Source: Embiotoca jacksoni (Eukaryota; Chordata; Actinopteri; Embiotocidae). Taken from it: DNA of 64,000 nucleotides. A program made the position numbers and the translations under genes. The stretch lies in contig JAKOON010000018.1 of assembly GCA_022577435.1 (NCBI GenBank), forward strand, positions 10,300,596 to 10,364,595. Reading direction: 5' to 3'. The notes under the pieces are model-generated. The model made no database searches. It worked only from the letters and a program-made list of their open reading frames with translations, and was not told the origin of the DNA. Shown here piece after piece: positions 34,911-47,073 of this stretch (positions are counted from its first letter, which is position 1; the number at the start of each line of letters is the position of its first letter).

Positions 34911-37900
34911 CTATTATAATACCAATTCTTAAAATAATTACAATTTGCCTGATGATAATGCAGAAAATGTTTTTTTTTTTAAATTATTGTTACTGTCACC
35001 GTAGCAATCAATAGGAAATAGTTTCTAAACCATACTTTTAATAAAAATGTGCATGTCTGTGAAATATGAAGACATTTTACCCATACACAAATGGGACCAG
35101 CATACCCTGAAAAAGAGAAAACATGTTTTTTTTTTCCATCAGTTAGAATGTTGATTCATTATCACTCTTTATGTTGCTGCCCAAGGAAAGAAATCAAGTG
35201 TGAGGAGAAGAAAGGAATAACTAAGGGAATTTGCTCATGCTAATCAACACACTGCATATAGTTACGGTGATTTGTTCTACATGCATAGTGATTTGTCATA
35301 CAATGGTATGATATTTATGAAGGGAGAAGAGCAAGGAGACTTTCACAGAAGTGCAGATGTTGATTTTCCTACTTCGTGCTATTTTCAGAATATGCAAATA
35401 ACCCCTGGAACAATTGACACCGAAGGTCGTTAATTAACATAAGTCAATTCCACTGTGCTTCTTTTGGGAGTGAAATCCAGCAGCATTCTACCTTCTCTCA
35501 GCACACGCACAGTGCAAATGAAGGCAGACATGCATTATACAGCAAGTGCTCAATAGTAGTAGGGACACTTTTTAAAAAATTTTTTATTATTGATCTTAAA
35601 TATGATTTAAGTTGCATAGACAGACTGTCCATCAAGTGTCCATGAGGTCTGTGATTGATCGTGAGTTTGCTTTTTGATTGATCCATTCATTTAAAAAAAT
35701 ATTTGTCCTTTTTAGGTCAAGCTTGATCCTCTACCTCTGCACTTACCAATAATGGATGAGGTGACAACGCATCACATATCCAGCACCACACTAAATTTCT
35801 AGTTTGAGGTCAGAGTTTGCACTATGGTAGAACAATGTACTTGTTACTCGTGTAAATTCAACAACAGGAATCAGAAAGGAAAGGTAACATGATGCAATCA
35901 CAGCATGCGTTTAATGTAAAGGCTGTGGGTTTCCATTCTTTCACAACTTAACAACAAACATTTTTATTTCTATACTCTAAACGCAAGCTGTGATGCAATT
36001 GGTGTTTCATATTTATCAGGGAACTTGTAACAATGATAGTGAATACACCACCAAGTGTTCCAGATCCATTCTAATTCCAGATCATGTCTAGTTCTCTAAT
36101 TTATTATTTTTTAAAGTTTAACTTTTGAATTTGAACTTTTTCACTAAATCGTTTCAAAATGTGAAACCATACTATTAGACGTTTCCCCAACTCTTAGACC
36201 TCTTTCAAACCAATGACCAGACTTGCTCCAAGGGTATTTGACCGACGTTGAACCCTTCTTAATCAATTTAAACCCAGTCAGTCAAAACAGTTTAATCCCT
36301 TGTCCGGACAGTTCAGATAGGACCTGAGGCATGACCTGGGATAAATGCATGACAAATCAATCGGAAATAAGCGGGAGTGGACAACATGGCAGCCTGGATG
36401 TTGCCATTTAATCGACCCTTATCTGACTCCTGTCCGATTGGCCGCAAAGCTGAGTCAGACAGCATGGGTTGACCCTTTCAAACACGAATTCAAAGTGTAT
36501 AACCCTGGTTGGCCACTCTGTCTCAAAGTGGTATTAGTAATAGTTGCATTGATATTATTGAAGGCAAGCAGCCAGTGAGCTAATGATGACCGGAGCGCCA
36601 TCATTTGGAGAAGGTCCCCATGAAAAGGAAAAAGGAAAATCCCCCCGCGTAGGTCATGAAAACAAGACTAGGGTTGTGTTTGGATTTTCCACTTGTACCG
36701 TGTATGTCCACTATACTGTTTAATGCACTATGAAATCATTACGGGCACACCAAAAGTTTGCGTGTAGAAGCTATACCTTACAACCACTGACTATCATGCA
36801 TTGGGGACGGTGTTATCAAAGTGTTGTTACGAGTTGGAATAGAGGGCGAGCTGTCACAACAGCTTAGGCTCAAACGTTACCTGCTAGATAATATGATTTT
36901 TATTTGTACCGCTTCTGGTGAGAATGATATGGCTCAGACATTTCGACTATGCAGTGACTCGTCCCTTTCTCTGCCTGAGCAGCAGTTTTTCAAAATTGTT
37001 TTTCTACTTGTTTGAGAAACTTTAGTTACCTAGTCTGAACTGTAGGAAATTACAATAGTGATTTCAAAAATAAAGTTACAATATTTGCATGTTAGCTATA
37101 ACAACAATTTAAAAAACTAAAGTTTTTTTTTTATGTATTAGATTGCTTTGCATGTAATGTTAATTCACAATTAACATATGGAAGATTAGGATATTGAAGT
37201 CCACATCATGCTTACGCAGGTGGATGGACTACAGACAAAGTATGTGAATGAAGTTATGTGTGCACAGATTTGTAGTTTTATCTCAATATTGTGAAGAGAT
37301 ATGTCAATTGCAACATGTACTTATCCAAAAATAGAAACATTGGCGTCCATGGCCTCACATGTGGAGCAGATGGTAATGCGACACAGATGATAATTATGAA
37401 TATCTGCCGCATAATTATGTTGCAGCGTAACATCCAAAAAGTGTCCACAATGTAACAACAGCTGTTAGTCCTCCTCTCCTTTTTATCAGGCTTCATTGCC
37501 AGATTTTGGACTGACTGCCAAGAAAGTTTAAGTCGTTTGGGATTTCCCACCGTGAATTATATAACATCATGGAGTATAATAGCCAAAGAACTAATATTTA
37601 GTCTTACTGAGCGAGCACATGACATAATGTTAGCGGGTCTGTAATTTCACATGGTGGGCAATTGCACCGTGAAACACAGGTGTTACTAATCACATTAATT
37701 ATAGCTACTTTCAGGTGTGCCAGTTGGGTCTCTTGGTAAATCTAGATGGAGGGGAGCCAGCATTAATGTAATTAGTTACACTTGTGCTTTTCCTAATATG
37801 TGAAGTCAAATGTTTTTTCCTGAGAAGCTTGACTATCGAGAGATGGTTCCTGCAAATAATGAGCATGCATCTTGACATTTCAGCCAGCTGTTACAGGTAA

Positions 37901-38949
37901 CAGACATAAATATCATATTGTCTTAGAGGTTGTAAGATTTTGATGTGTGGAAACCTCAGGGATTTCTAATTTGTATTTCTGACAAAATTGTCAATACATG
38001 ATTATGGAGGAAGTTTTCAGCTGTGGTTTGCTAAATAGCTCCAGTTGTATCTTAGGAATGGTTTACAGCTGGTCTGCTTCATATGCATAGATTGCCTGAA
38101 GAACTTTTTCCTTTAATATCAAAGTTATTCTTGATGGTCAAATTATTTGATATGGCTGAATAGACAGACGAGGAGGAAAGTGACTGGGCTCAGCAGTTTC
38201 AGTGAAGGATGGAGCTCTCAAAATGTGGTTTGTGTACTATGTGCACAAGAGTCAGAACCCAGAATTTCAGCTGTGCCGAGTTCAGAAGTTGTGATATGGA
38301 AATGGCAGATGTAATTTTATCCATGTAGAGTTTTTCTTAGTAACTTAAATAATTCATCTGAGGAAAATGTTGATGTTCCAACGGCCTCATCTTCATCCTC
38401 TGTCATGATGTCTTTGCATTTCCTGCATTATGTTACCAAAGTCTAGCTTTCCAGTTTGTCTTCTACGTGCTGTCCATGCAGCTGTTGGTTAGCAACGCTG
38501 TTCTCTCGACTTAATCACTTGAATGACAAGCTTACAGTAAGCACGACTTCTCGTGTTGTAACGACGAGCTCACAGGTTCCATTTGAACCCATTGTAATAC
38601 TTGTGTCTACACAGCTCTTTGAGGTTACAATCCAGTTTTTAATAGACCTTTTTCACTGCAGAAATGTTGGCATGTCATTGTAGCTGTTTCACTATTATGG
38701 CTGACGGTGGACACTTAATGGGACGGAGTCATCATTAATAGAAGTGTGCATTCCCTACAATGACAAGGCAAAACTATTACTATTTGGACAGTGGATCTCA
38801 TTTTTTGTTCATACATCTCTCTGCCATTCAGACTGAGGTGGAGTTGTCTTTCCATATGTGAACACACAGAGGTGACACTGCAAGTACAGGAGAAAATAAT
38901 AAAACTAAAAAAACATATCAAAAGTAGTTGGTCTGCCAGAACTGCCAGT
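34911..38949. other. Long AT-rich non-coding stretch
   Basis: No exon, RNA gene or mobile element recognised in about 4 kb. 35385-35450 contains an octamer-type ATGCAAAT and TTAATTAA in a moderately complex patch. All open frames are under 80 codons and without motifs. Confidence 0.45.
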
Positions 38950-38954
38950 GGCAA

Positions 38955-39720
38955 ACTAACTGTATGACTGCACAGCAAATCAAGACTTCTGCCCGAGGGT
39001 GTAATCGTACGTTTCCTTGTCAACGATCAAGACGGACCAAAACCTCAAGAGGCTTTACAAACAAGATGCAAACTACTGGTAATAACAGAAAGGCCAGGTG
39101 GTAGATTGCAACAAAGAGAAACCAGTAGAGCCTTGGAACAGGCTTGTGGACTGATGAAATTAAAATCAATTGTTATCAAAATGATGGAAAGGGGAAAAGT
39201 GTGTGGGGGGGGGAAAGCACTAATGAGGCAAAGCAACTCACATCTCACTGTCAAACATGGTGGTGCTGCTGTTATGGCTTGAGCATACATTGCGTCAGTG
39301 GAACTGGCTTTCACTGATGATTTCACTGTTGACTGGAGTAACAAGATGAATGCACAGATATACAGGAGCATTCTGGGTGCTCAGATTCAGCCAAATGCAT
39401 CAGAATTCACTGGACAATATGTCAGCAGGACCGTAGTCCTTAAATTACAGCTAAACTAACAAAAGAGCTTTTCAGAATCAAGAGGTGGAATATCCACGAC
39501 TGGTCAAATCAATCACCAGATTGATTTCAATCTCATTGAGCAGCGTTCCGCCTGCTGAATGTCGTACGAGCTGAAGGTGTCTGCAGGGACGGCCTAGGAG
39601 AGCATCCATGGGGGGAGATAGTAACTGTCTGCCGATGCTGTCACAGTCCTGTCTATGTGTCTTCAAGCATTACTTCATATGAATCTGTCCAATTACTTCT
39701 GAATTGATAAACCTTGGCCG
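38955..39720 (+). pseudogene. Tc1-like transposase fossil
   Basis: The + strand translation with many stops and shifts follows the Tc1 plan. Near 39152-39190 it reads TDEIKINCYQNDGKG, compared with the family's SDETKINLYQNDGK, and holds the first catalytic aspartate. Then come LTVKHGGAAVMA (39247-39280), MNAQIYRSILGAQIQPNA (39348-39400) and FTGQYV. The region that should hold the catalytic glutamate motif (SPDLNPIEH) is reduced to text like SITRLISISLS at 39508-39540. The 3' part still has 'gtccaattacttctga', known from the 3' region of this group. Terminal inverted repeats could not be placed. Confidence 0.72.
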
Positions 39721-42700
39721 CTGTATGATAAAAAAATGCCTATATCAATATAACCCGACTACATTTAATGCTGAGACATGATACTTTAGTATAGTGTCAA
39801 TAAATTGAATGTGCTGAAGCGCAAAGCCTGAAGAAATGTGCAACTGCCCAGTTAATTACGGTCTGGACCGCATACTGTATTACATTGTGTTTATGAGCAC
39901 TGTAGGTTATATATGCCCTTGTATCATGTATTACTCATCCAGTGGTACAGAGCTTTAATGGATTGAATATCTACTTGCATGTCTCTTATCATATTACACT
40001 TACAGTAATGCTTGAAAGGAGTTGTGTGCAAACCCAATGATGCTTTAGGTCATATATGCAGAAGCATAGAACATTTTAAACTATTCTTAAACTTTCAAAC
40101 ACTGCTTTAGGTCAATGCACAGTCTACTGTATCTTCACAGCATGTCAGTCTGCTGCAAATGAGTTATTTTATATTTTATCTGTACTTTGCATGATAAGCC
40201 TGAGTAACATACAGTATTATCACAAGTGCACAGGCTATTTATTGATGGCATATTCAGCAGAAAGCACATTCATCATAGATTAACTGAAGAAAAGTTCATA
40301 CCTGCAGTATTCTAGTAAGATATTGGTTCAGAGAATGGAGAAGCACTGCACACTGAACTGAATATCATCTCATTATTTTTAATTGAATGAACTATTAATG
40401 GTTTGGTGCATATTGCCCTCTTCAGAAAACATCTTGATCTGACATTCTGGCTTTGACTTTTTATAATGTAAGACTTAAAAATGTGAGTTGAAGAGTGGCT
40501 TGTAAGTCCACTGCTTTTAGGAAAAGGGACTAGACAGGCAAAGATTTATGTGTTTTGAATTATGTAATTGTTGAGGCTTCCATTTTGCAGTATTTTGATC
40601 AGAGCAAAAGATGTAGTCACAACAGAGAAATCAAAGCAAAGTTGCTCACATCAGACTAAATTCTCTATCCAACCACTCAGAGTAAGGCCATAATCATTAA
40701 TTTAAGACCCGCCTCCCCATCACCTCGCTCTCTATCTTTTCTTAACCTACCCTCTCCTTACTTCTCCTTGCCCTTTGTCTTGTTCTTCTTTACCTATTTG
40801 TTCTTTTCTCCTCCATTTCTTCTCAGATTGTATGCTGTTCTTTCTTTACTGTTCCTATTCCCATCTCTCTTCCTCTTCTTCAGTCTCTGTCTTCAGGTTT
40901 TTTCATGTTCGATCAATCTCCAGTACTTTCTGGCACTTTCACCAGAATGTTGCATTTGCTTTTAAGTGTGATCTATTAACAGCTGACATCTGTTCGATTG
41001 CAAATGAAACATGGTAGGATTTGCAAGAAGTTTTCATGTTTAGAAAAATGCCAAGCTTTTTTCTTGCGAAATCAAACAAAAGCGTATTATTATTTGCTTT
41101 ATTAGTTACTACTATAATTAATCAAATGTATCCATTATATGAATACATTAACTGTGCTCATTATAATTTGAAGAGCTTTTTGTGTAATTTTGGAAGTGCA
41201 GCTTTTAGGGGGAAATATGTAATTTTAAATCAATTACAGTAAATGTACAACAATTATGGGGGTCCACAGGCTGTGCCAATGTTTTTGAGAACGTCTGTTA
41301 GCAAAATGTGGCATGTTGAATTATATACTGTCTATATTGGCTCAGAAGTCCTGATTTCACCCTGGAAAATGAAAAAAAAGTTACATAGATTTACTTGTTT
41401 AAATAAATAACATAACTATATTTGCAGGAGCAAGGAAGCATCCCTGCACACTACTGCTGCTCTATAGTCTGCAGGCGTCCAATCAACGGCAACATTTTCT
41501 AAACCGAGTTCATCAAGGCAGCAGTTCTACATCCTGCTGACTGGCTGAGCTCCTCTAATAAGGTAAGGTAGCATGGTAGCAAGCAGAGAACTCACTTAAC
41601 AACACCAAGAATTTCCATATGCACCAAGACAGGACGTGAAAATTATATTTTCACCAAGTTCATAAAACCACTAAATCACATTATGACACCACTGAATCGG
41701 GGTGCTTGCATGCTGGGACGTAACTATGTAATGATAATTTGAGGTCGAAGTAGATTAAGTTATAATTTACTAACTGACTAGAAGTAAAGTTAAAAAAAAA
41801 AAAAAAAAAAAGTCAATCTTTTTTATGTTTCTTCCCATCTTTACTTAGCATCAGAATATATTTATGGTATAAAAGCGGTAAGCAATAAGAAAGCAAAGTT
41901 CATGTAGTCATTGATGTGAAGTATGGTATTAATGAAACACTTAAGATGCCGGAATATTACTATTTGTATCTGTTAAATTAGACCTAAAGAACGGCTGCGT
42001 TTCCCTATCGTGCCATGTTTGCATCATTTGACTTGACTATATGGCAATTAGCATATAGACTTAGTGTATTTAGTTTATTGTTCTCAATGCACAAGAGATG
42101 ATCACCAAAGCAAAAATATTTATTCCTTGCACTTCATAAAAGGAGAGCTCCATGTCATACAGAGGTAGATGTATTATACGTGATGAAGCAGTTCTCAGCA
42201 GTAACTTTCCTTCCCTTTTTATTGACACTGTAATGGTTTCCTTCTTTACTAGAGATGGCTAAAACAAATTCAGCTTGAGCACCAAATAAAACGGCGGGTT
42301 TTATCCTCCTTCTGTGATTGTGTTTGTCACAGTAACTCGGTAATAGGAGTTCCTGATGAAATTGTGGAGGAGGGATTTCTTGTGTTCTTTTACTTTTTCC
42401 AGTGCAGTGAATCACTGTAGACCACTCCTGAATTTCTCCCTGGAGTAGCAATTTGGTGGAATTGTTCTCCACCCCTCCAACTGTATGAAGGATTTAAACA
42501 GTGAATGTTGTCCTCACCCGAGATCTTGTACATTGTTTTTTTGTTGTTGTTTTGTTTTTGTTTTTTTTTTATCACTTTTTCTTCTGTGGATATTAAATAT
42601 AGTTCGGTGGTTATGGAGAATATACTTTGTGCAGAATTAGGACCTGTACAAATATTGTCATCACAGTGTTTCCTCTCATAAAACAGAGCAGGAATTTTTA

Positions 42701-43329
42701 TCCAAGTCTTGTTCAAATCTTTCATAAAACTTCAAACTGTTTAGCACAGCAGATGTTCCCTTGTGTTATTTGGGAGAGATAAAGGCTTTTCTAATTACCC
42801 CACAAACACTGTGTGACTCTAACTTTCAACTTTATTTTCTCTGACCTACGGTGGACAGGAAACGGCATTGAAGCAGCCAGGGCAACTGCTGTCTCTGAAA
42901 ATCTCTCCTTTTCCACAAGCGCTTTACTTAACAAAACAGCCTTCCTCTAGAGATTCATCACTGCTGTCATCAACTTTTTTTTTTTTTTTTCAAAAATCTA
43001 TGCCCCATCAGTCGTCACTGCTTTTTTTTTTTTTCTATGAGATGAATGATGGCCGCAAATTACCATGCATGACATATTGACAAACCCATTTGCAGTCCTT
43101 GTGGAGAAACAGCAGTCATACAGCTAAAGGCATGGTGAATGGGTGGATGGAGTAATCAACAGGCAGAGGAGGGAGCGGGAGACACGGGGGGGAAAATGAC
43201 AGAAACGGCTAACAAAAAAAAATAAAAGAGATGAAAATGATATAAAGAAGCCTGTATCTTTCTTTGGCATATCCCTGATCACTGATATGAAGTCATACTT
43301 GATATTGTGGCTCAGTGGATGGAAATCTT
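39721..43329. other. Long non-coding stretch
   Basis: 40700-40920 is C/T-rich on the + strand. A 20-base A run is at 41792-41811 and T runs are at 42550-42571, 42976-42990 and 43022-43034. No exon or element recognised. Confidence 0.42.
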
Positions 43330-43815
43330 ATTTTGTCCGGCAGCCAGTTTACCACTTTTGTGCCAACAAATGTTGAGACTTAAATTCCCAGAGAATGAAT
43401 CTTAATGATTTTGTGGATTTTTTTTTTTCTTCCTGCACCAGCAGGTTAAGATTTTTGTTTCTTAGTGAAGTGCCTCGATAACTGTTGGATAGCTTAACAT
43501 TCAATTTGGTGCAAATAGCCAGGACTCCAAGTAGATACATCCTAATGATTTTCTCCAGACTTTTCATCTTGCAGCATCAGAGGGTCGACGTTTCCACATA
43601 TCCTGTGAAACATCTCAACATCTGTTAGATGGATACATTTTACACAGATGGCCATGGTTCCCAGAGGATGTATGCTAATGACTTTGGAGAGCTCCTGGAT
43701 GTTCCTCTTGTGCCACAATGAGGTTGACATTTGTGGTTTTGAGTGAAATGGCTCATCAGCTATTGGCTAGTGTACCATGCAATTTGTGGTCTCAACAGGA
43801 TTGATTGTAATAACT
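43330..43815 (+). repeat. Teleost dispersed repeat, copy 3, about 3.5 tandem units of ~138 bp
   Basis: Corresponding positions recur at about 43434, 43570 and 43711 (tgcaccagcaggtt, tgcagcatcagagggtc, tgccacaatgaggttg). Each is followed by a 'gaaat..ctc..aactattgga'-like line, 'gccatg..tttgg' and 'ggatg.at..taatgactttg'. The last unit contains 'atgaggttgacatttgtgg', the complement of the copies at 15.8 and 28 kb. The units are diverged, so the tandem structure is old and probably belongs to the family itself. Confidence 0.75.
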
Positions 43816-43889
43816 TTGTTCTCTCCCAGTCTTACCAACCACAGTGCAATCGAATAGAACTGCTTGTGTGGCAATAGACTCTTAAAATA

Positions 43890-44435
43890 CACTCAAAAAG
43901 AATATGGACGCCATACTTTTGTTTTCGCTTTCATTTTTCACGAGTTGAAGTAAACGATCAAGGACTTCTTTGATGCACACAAAAGCTTTATTTCTCTGAG
44001 TTTGTTCACAAATTTGTTCAAATCTACGTTAGTAAACACTTCACTTTTGACAAGATGATCCATCCACCTGACAGGTGGGGCACATCAAGATGCTGATTAA
44101 ACAGGTGGAGCGGTCACCATAAAAGGCCATCTAAAACGTGCAGTTTAATTACGTAACACAATGCCACAGATGTCTCAAGTTTTGAGAGAGGATTCAACAG
44201 GTATGCAGACCGCAGGAATGTCCAGCAGACCCTGAGTTGAATGTCCATTTATATACCATAACTAACGTAAACGGTGTTTTTGAGAATGTGGGGTACATTT
44301 TGGTACAGTAAAGTGCTTGCTAATAAATGATTTAAACTAATTTGTGAAGAAAATCGGAGAGAAATAAGTCTTTTGTGTGCATAGAAGTTTTAGATCTTGA
44401 AACATGTTGCGTTTGTATTTATTTATTTTTGAGTG
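43890..44435 (+). mobile_element. Internally deleted Tc1-like transposon
   Basis: About 546 bp bordered by TA (43888-43889 and 44436-44437). Long inverted ends start CACTCAAAAA; inner parts correspond across the element ('gatgcacacaaaagctttatt' on the left against the complement of 'ataagtcttttgtgtgcat' on the right). I recognise the family from the segments 'catccacctgacaggtggg' and 'aatgccacagatgtctcaag', found in a common fish Tc1-like element about 1.6 kb long. About 1 kb of transposase is missing, so it is a deletion derivative that could only move with help from elsewhere. Confidence 0.82.
44161..44262 (+). pseudogene. Remnant N-terminus of Tc1-like transposase
   Basis: From the ATG the frame reads MPQMSQVLREDSTGMQTAGM, then meets a stop, then traces of VECPFIYHN. 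This corresponds to the first helix-turn-helix of this family's transposase; everything downstream, including all catalytic residues, is deleted. Confidence 0.7.
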
Positions 44436-44437
44436 TA

Positions 44438-46180
44438 GATTTGTTCTCGGCACAAAGGGTTGCAGTCCTGTTGTTAATATCTGTGGCATACGTTTTGATA
44501 TATAGGATCAGATTTGATACCACCGGGAGATGGATCTATCATCTGTGATCAGATCGGATTGTGTTTTCCCGGTGAATGTCTTGTGATTCTCTCTATCTGT
44601 CGTCTTGGGTCCGTGTTTGGAACCATGTTTTTCTGTTTGATAATTAATAAATACAATAAATCAATCAGACAGGCAGTATAATGCTTTAACTTCAGTATGT
44701 TCCCCAACGGTAGCTGTGTACGTTCTTTACATTACAAGCATTAGTGCGAATTTCTGCCCTCATATATAAATAAATATGACATTATTTAGGTGCACTCGCA
44801 GTATTTTTGTTAATAGAAAATATCTACAATTGAGATGTTTTAAATAAATATGTGTTCCTGGAAAAACACAACAGAGACAACTCAAGCTGACCAACCACAG
44901 TTCTTGAGGTCCCCATGTGGTGTCCTCTCGGTTGCTGTATCCCTGATGTGTAGTTACAGGAGGTACGTCAGCCACAGCGTAGCCCACGGCATCGTTTTGA
45001 AGCCTTTGCATAGTTGCTGCTGGCTTTGTGTAACCTTTTAATGCAAAAGTATAAGTCTTGCTTTAGTTGTGTTGTTTTCACCCGTAAAGAAGCATCACAC
45101 TTCTTTTTACATAACACACAGCCTTAACCGCCTGCATCTTTTTCATGTCGGACTAATTAAATCAAACAAGCTAATTGACATCCTAACACTTCATAACGCA
45201 GACCCTGAATGAAAGATGTTACAGCTTCTGTTGGTTGTGTTGACTGATAACAATGTTTTTGACCCATGGGCCTGATGATCGCACACTGACTGTGTGCTCA
45301 CTTTGAGCAGTCAGTGAGACATTACGACTGGTGGAGCTGTCTGTTATGAATTTGCCATTATCATTCACCATTTTCTTCATTTAGAAAAATGTCCCTCGCA
45401 GTAATGATAATCACACATTATGTTCTGGATATATGACAGTGACTGAGACATGATTGAGCGACATGATAGTGACAAATGTGGAAAGCCAGATATGGATGGC
45501 AATTTATCATTCTGAAAACATATTCTTTCTCTTGCATCTGAAGGAGATTACAATATATGGATTTCTTTCTTATTCATGGAACAATAACATCACCACCACA
45601 AAGGAGCCAGCAGCACTATAGTGGAACTTAAACAGATGTATTGTGTTACAGAAGTGGATCCTCTTGTGATTGATGTGCCCCACAGCCCTATCAGATGAGC
45701 TGAATAACACTCTCCCAGCACCACCAAATGTTCCACAAATATTCATATGAGCATTATAAACTCTTTTTATTAGATCATGTACAGTTGAATTGCTGTTGAG
45801 GTTGATTTGGTTAAGTTTTACTCCTGCCACTTAGTGGCAAAGGCTTTACATTTATCCATTACTTTTATCCGATCGTCACTATTTCAAATAGTTTTCACAC
45901 ACTCCAAACTGGAACACATGATGTCAAACTGGTAGGGCAGCTTACTGGTTGTTGCAGATTTGGTAAATATCACACCCATTTTTAACATTAAGGTTGTAAT
46001 TTAGTCTTTTTTTATTTATTTATTTATTTTTTATTATTGAGTTCAGTATCAGTTGAGTTGAACCATTCAATTCATTCAGCCTGTTTCTGACACATCTTTT
46101 TTTTTTTATGTAAAACTAATTTGTGAACAGCCACTACATCCCAGAAATCTTAAAAAAAAAACTGTTTCATAATTCATCTT
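44438..46180. other. Non-coding stretch
   Basis: An (ATTT)-rich patch is at 46009-46034. No exon or element recognised. Confidence 0.4.
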
Positions 46181-46745
46181 CATTATGACACTGAGAGACA
46201 GCGTGTTTCACAGTGAAAGCAGGCAAATAGAGGAGATCAGTAAGGACATCAGGACGCAGGGTAACTGCAGGTCGCGTGTGATGTTTTTTTTTTCTGTTCG
46301 AGCTTTTGATGTGAGGAGCGAAGACGAATGCACGAGTAATAATGCCACCACCACCCAGAGAAGGAGGGGGGCACTGTGTGGCAACAAGAAACGGAAAGAC
46401 GTTTAAGGGAGAGAGGGAGAGAGCTACTGGAAGACTGAGAGAAGTTCAGCGCCACGGACAGCGCATCGGAGTGCCGGACAGGAGAAATCAGTTCAGTGGA
46501 TTAGAGATGCGCACTGTCATGCCTCCCTGAACTACTGGAGGCTGGACTGTACTCTCCAGTGGCACCCTGTCGCCCTGGTCTTTTGCAGATGGAAACTCGG
46601 TTGTTGTTTTCTTTTAGTCGCGAGTCGCTAAATTAGGAGGCGAGACAGCTGCGGAGATAAAGTACGTTCCGTTTGCAAGCACAGGCCAGCCGGTTTATCG
46701 GCGCGATCCTTACATCATCTCTTTATTGGAGAGAGAAACGGAGTG

Positions 46746-46798
<53 letters not shown>

Positions 46799-46970
46799 GT
46801 GTGTGAGAGAGAGAGAGGAAGTGTGAGAGAGAGAAAGAGGGAGTCCGTGCAGCCAGGCTCCTTTCCGCCAGTCCTCTACGGCGAAGCGAGGCTGACTGAC
46901 CGACTGGCGTTACCGCCACTCAGCTGAGTGTTCCTGCTCCCGTTCTCCTGCGCGCACACCAGTCGTAAAG
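46181..46970 (+). promoter_or_regulatory. Probable promoter / 5' leader of the gene starting at 46971
   Basis: GC and CpG content rise above the surroundings from about 46200, and the sequence carries a GA microsatellite (46751-46794) followed by GA-rich imperfect repeats. It leads directly to the signal-peptide exon. No TATA box at a convincing distance was found, so the exact start of transcription is unknown. Several overlapping open frames here on both strands look like by-products of composition. Confidence 0.45.
46751..46794. repeat. (GA)n microsatellite
   Basis: About 44 bases of GA, followed by two GA-rich, GTGTGAGAGA-containing partial copies to about 46840. Confidence 0.95.
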
Positions 46971-47073
46971 ATGCTCCGGCACCGTTCTTCCCAGGGATTG
47001 ACGTTGTTATTGCCGGTCGTTTTGTGGATTTTCTGCCATGTCAACGGTGCGCACGGAGCTCTGCCAACAACCC
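46971..47073 (+). CDS. First coding exon with signal peptide, gene not recognised
   Basis: The ATG at 46971 (A at -3) opens a 34-codon frame with a textbook signal peptide: a basic start (MLRHR), a hydrophobic core (LTLLLPVVLWIFCHV) and a likely cleavage region around NGAHG-A. The frame reaches CCC|GTAAGT, a strong splice donor at 47074, breaking the next codon after one base (phase 1). The protein is therefore secreted or a type I membrane protein. Phase-1 joins after the signal peptide are typical of immunoglobulin-, EGF- or cadherin-type extracellular genes. If the call is right, the following intron runs past the window end or to unseen exons. The open frame does continue past the donor to 47159, but that part lacks coding character. 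I do not recognise the protein. Confidence 0.6.
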
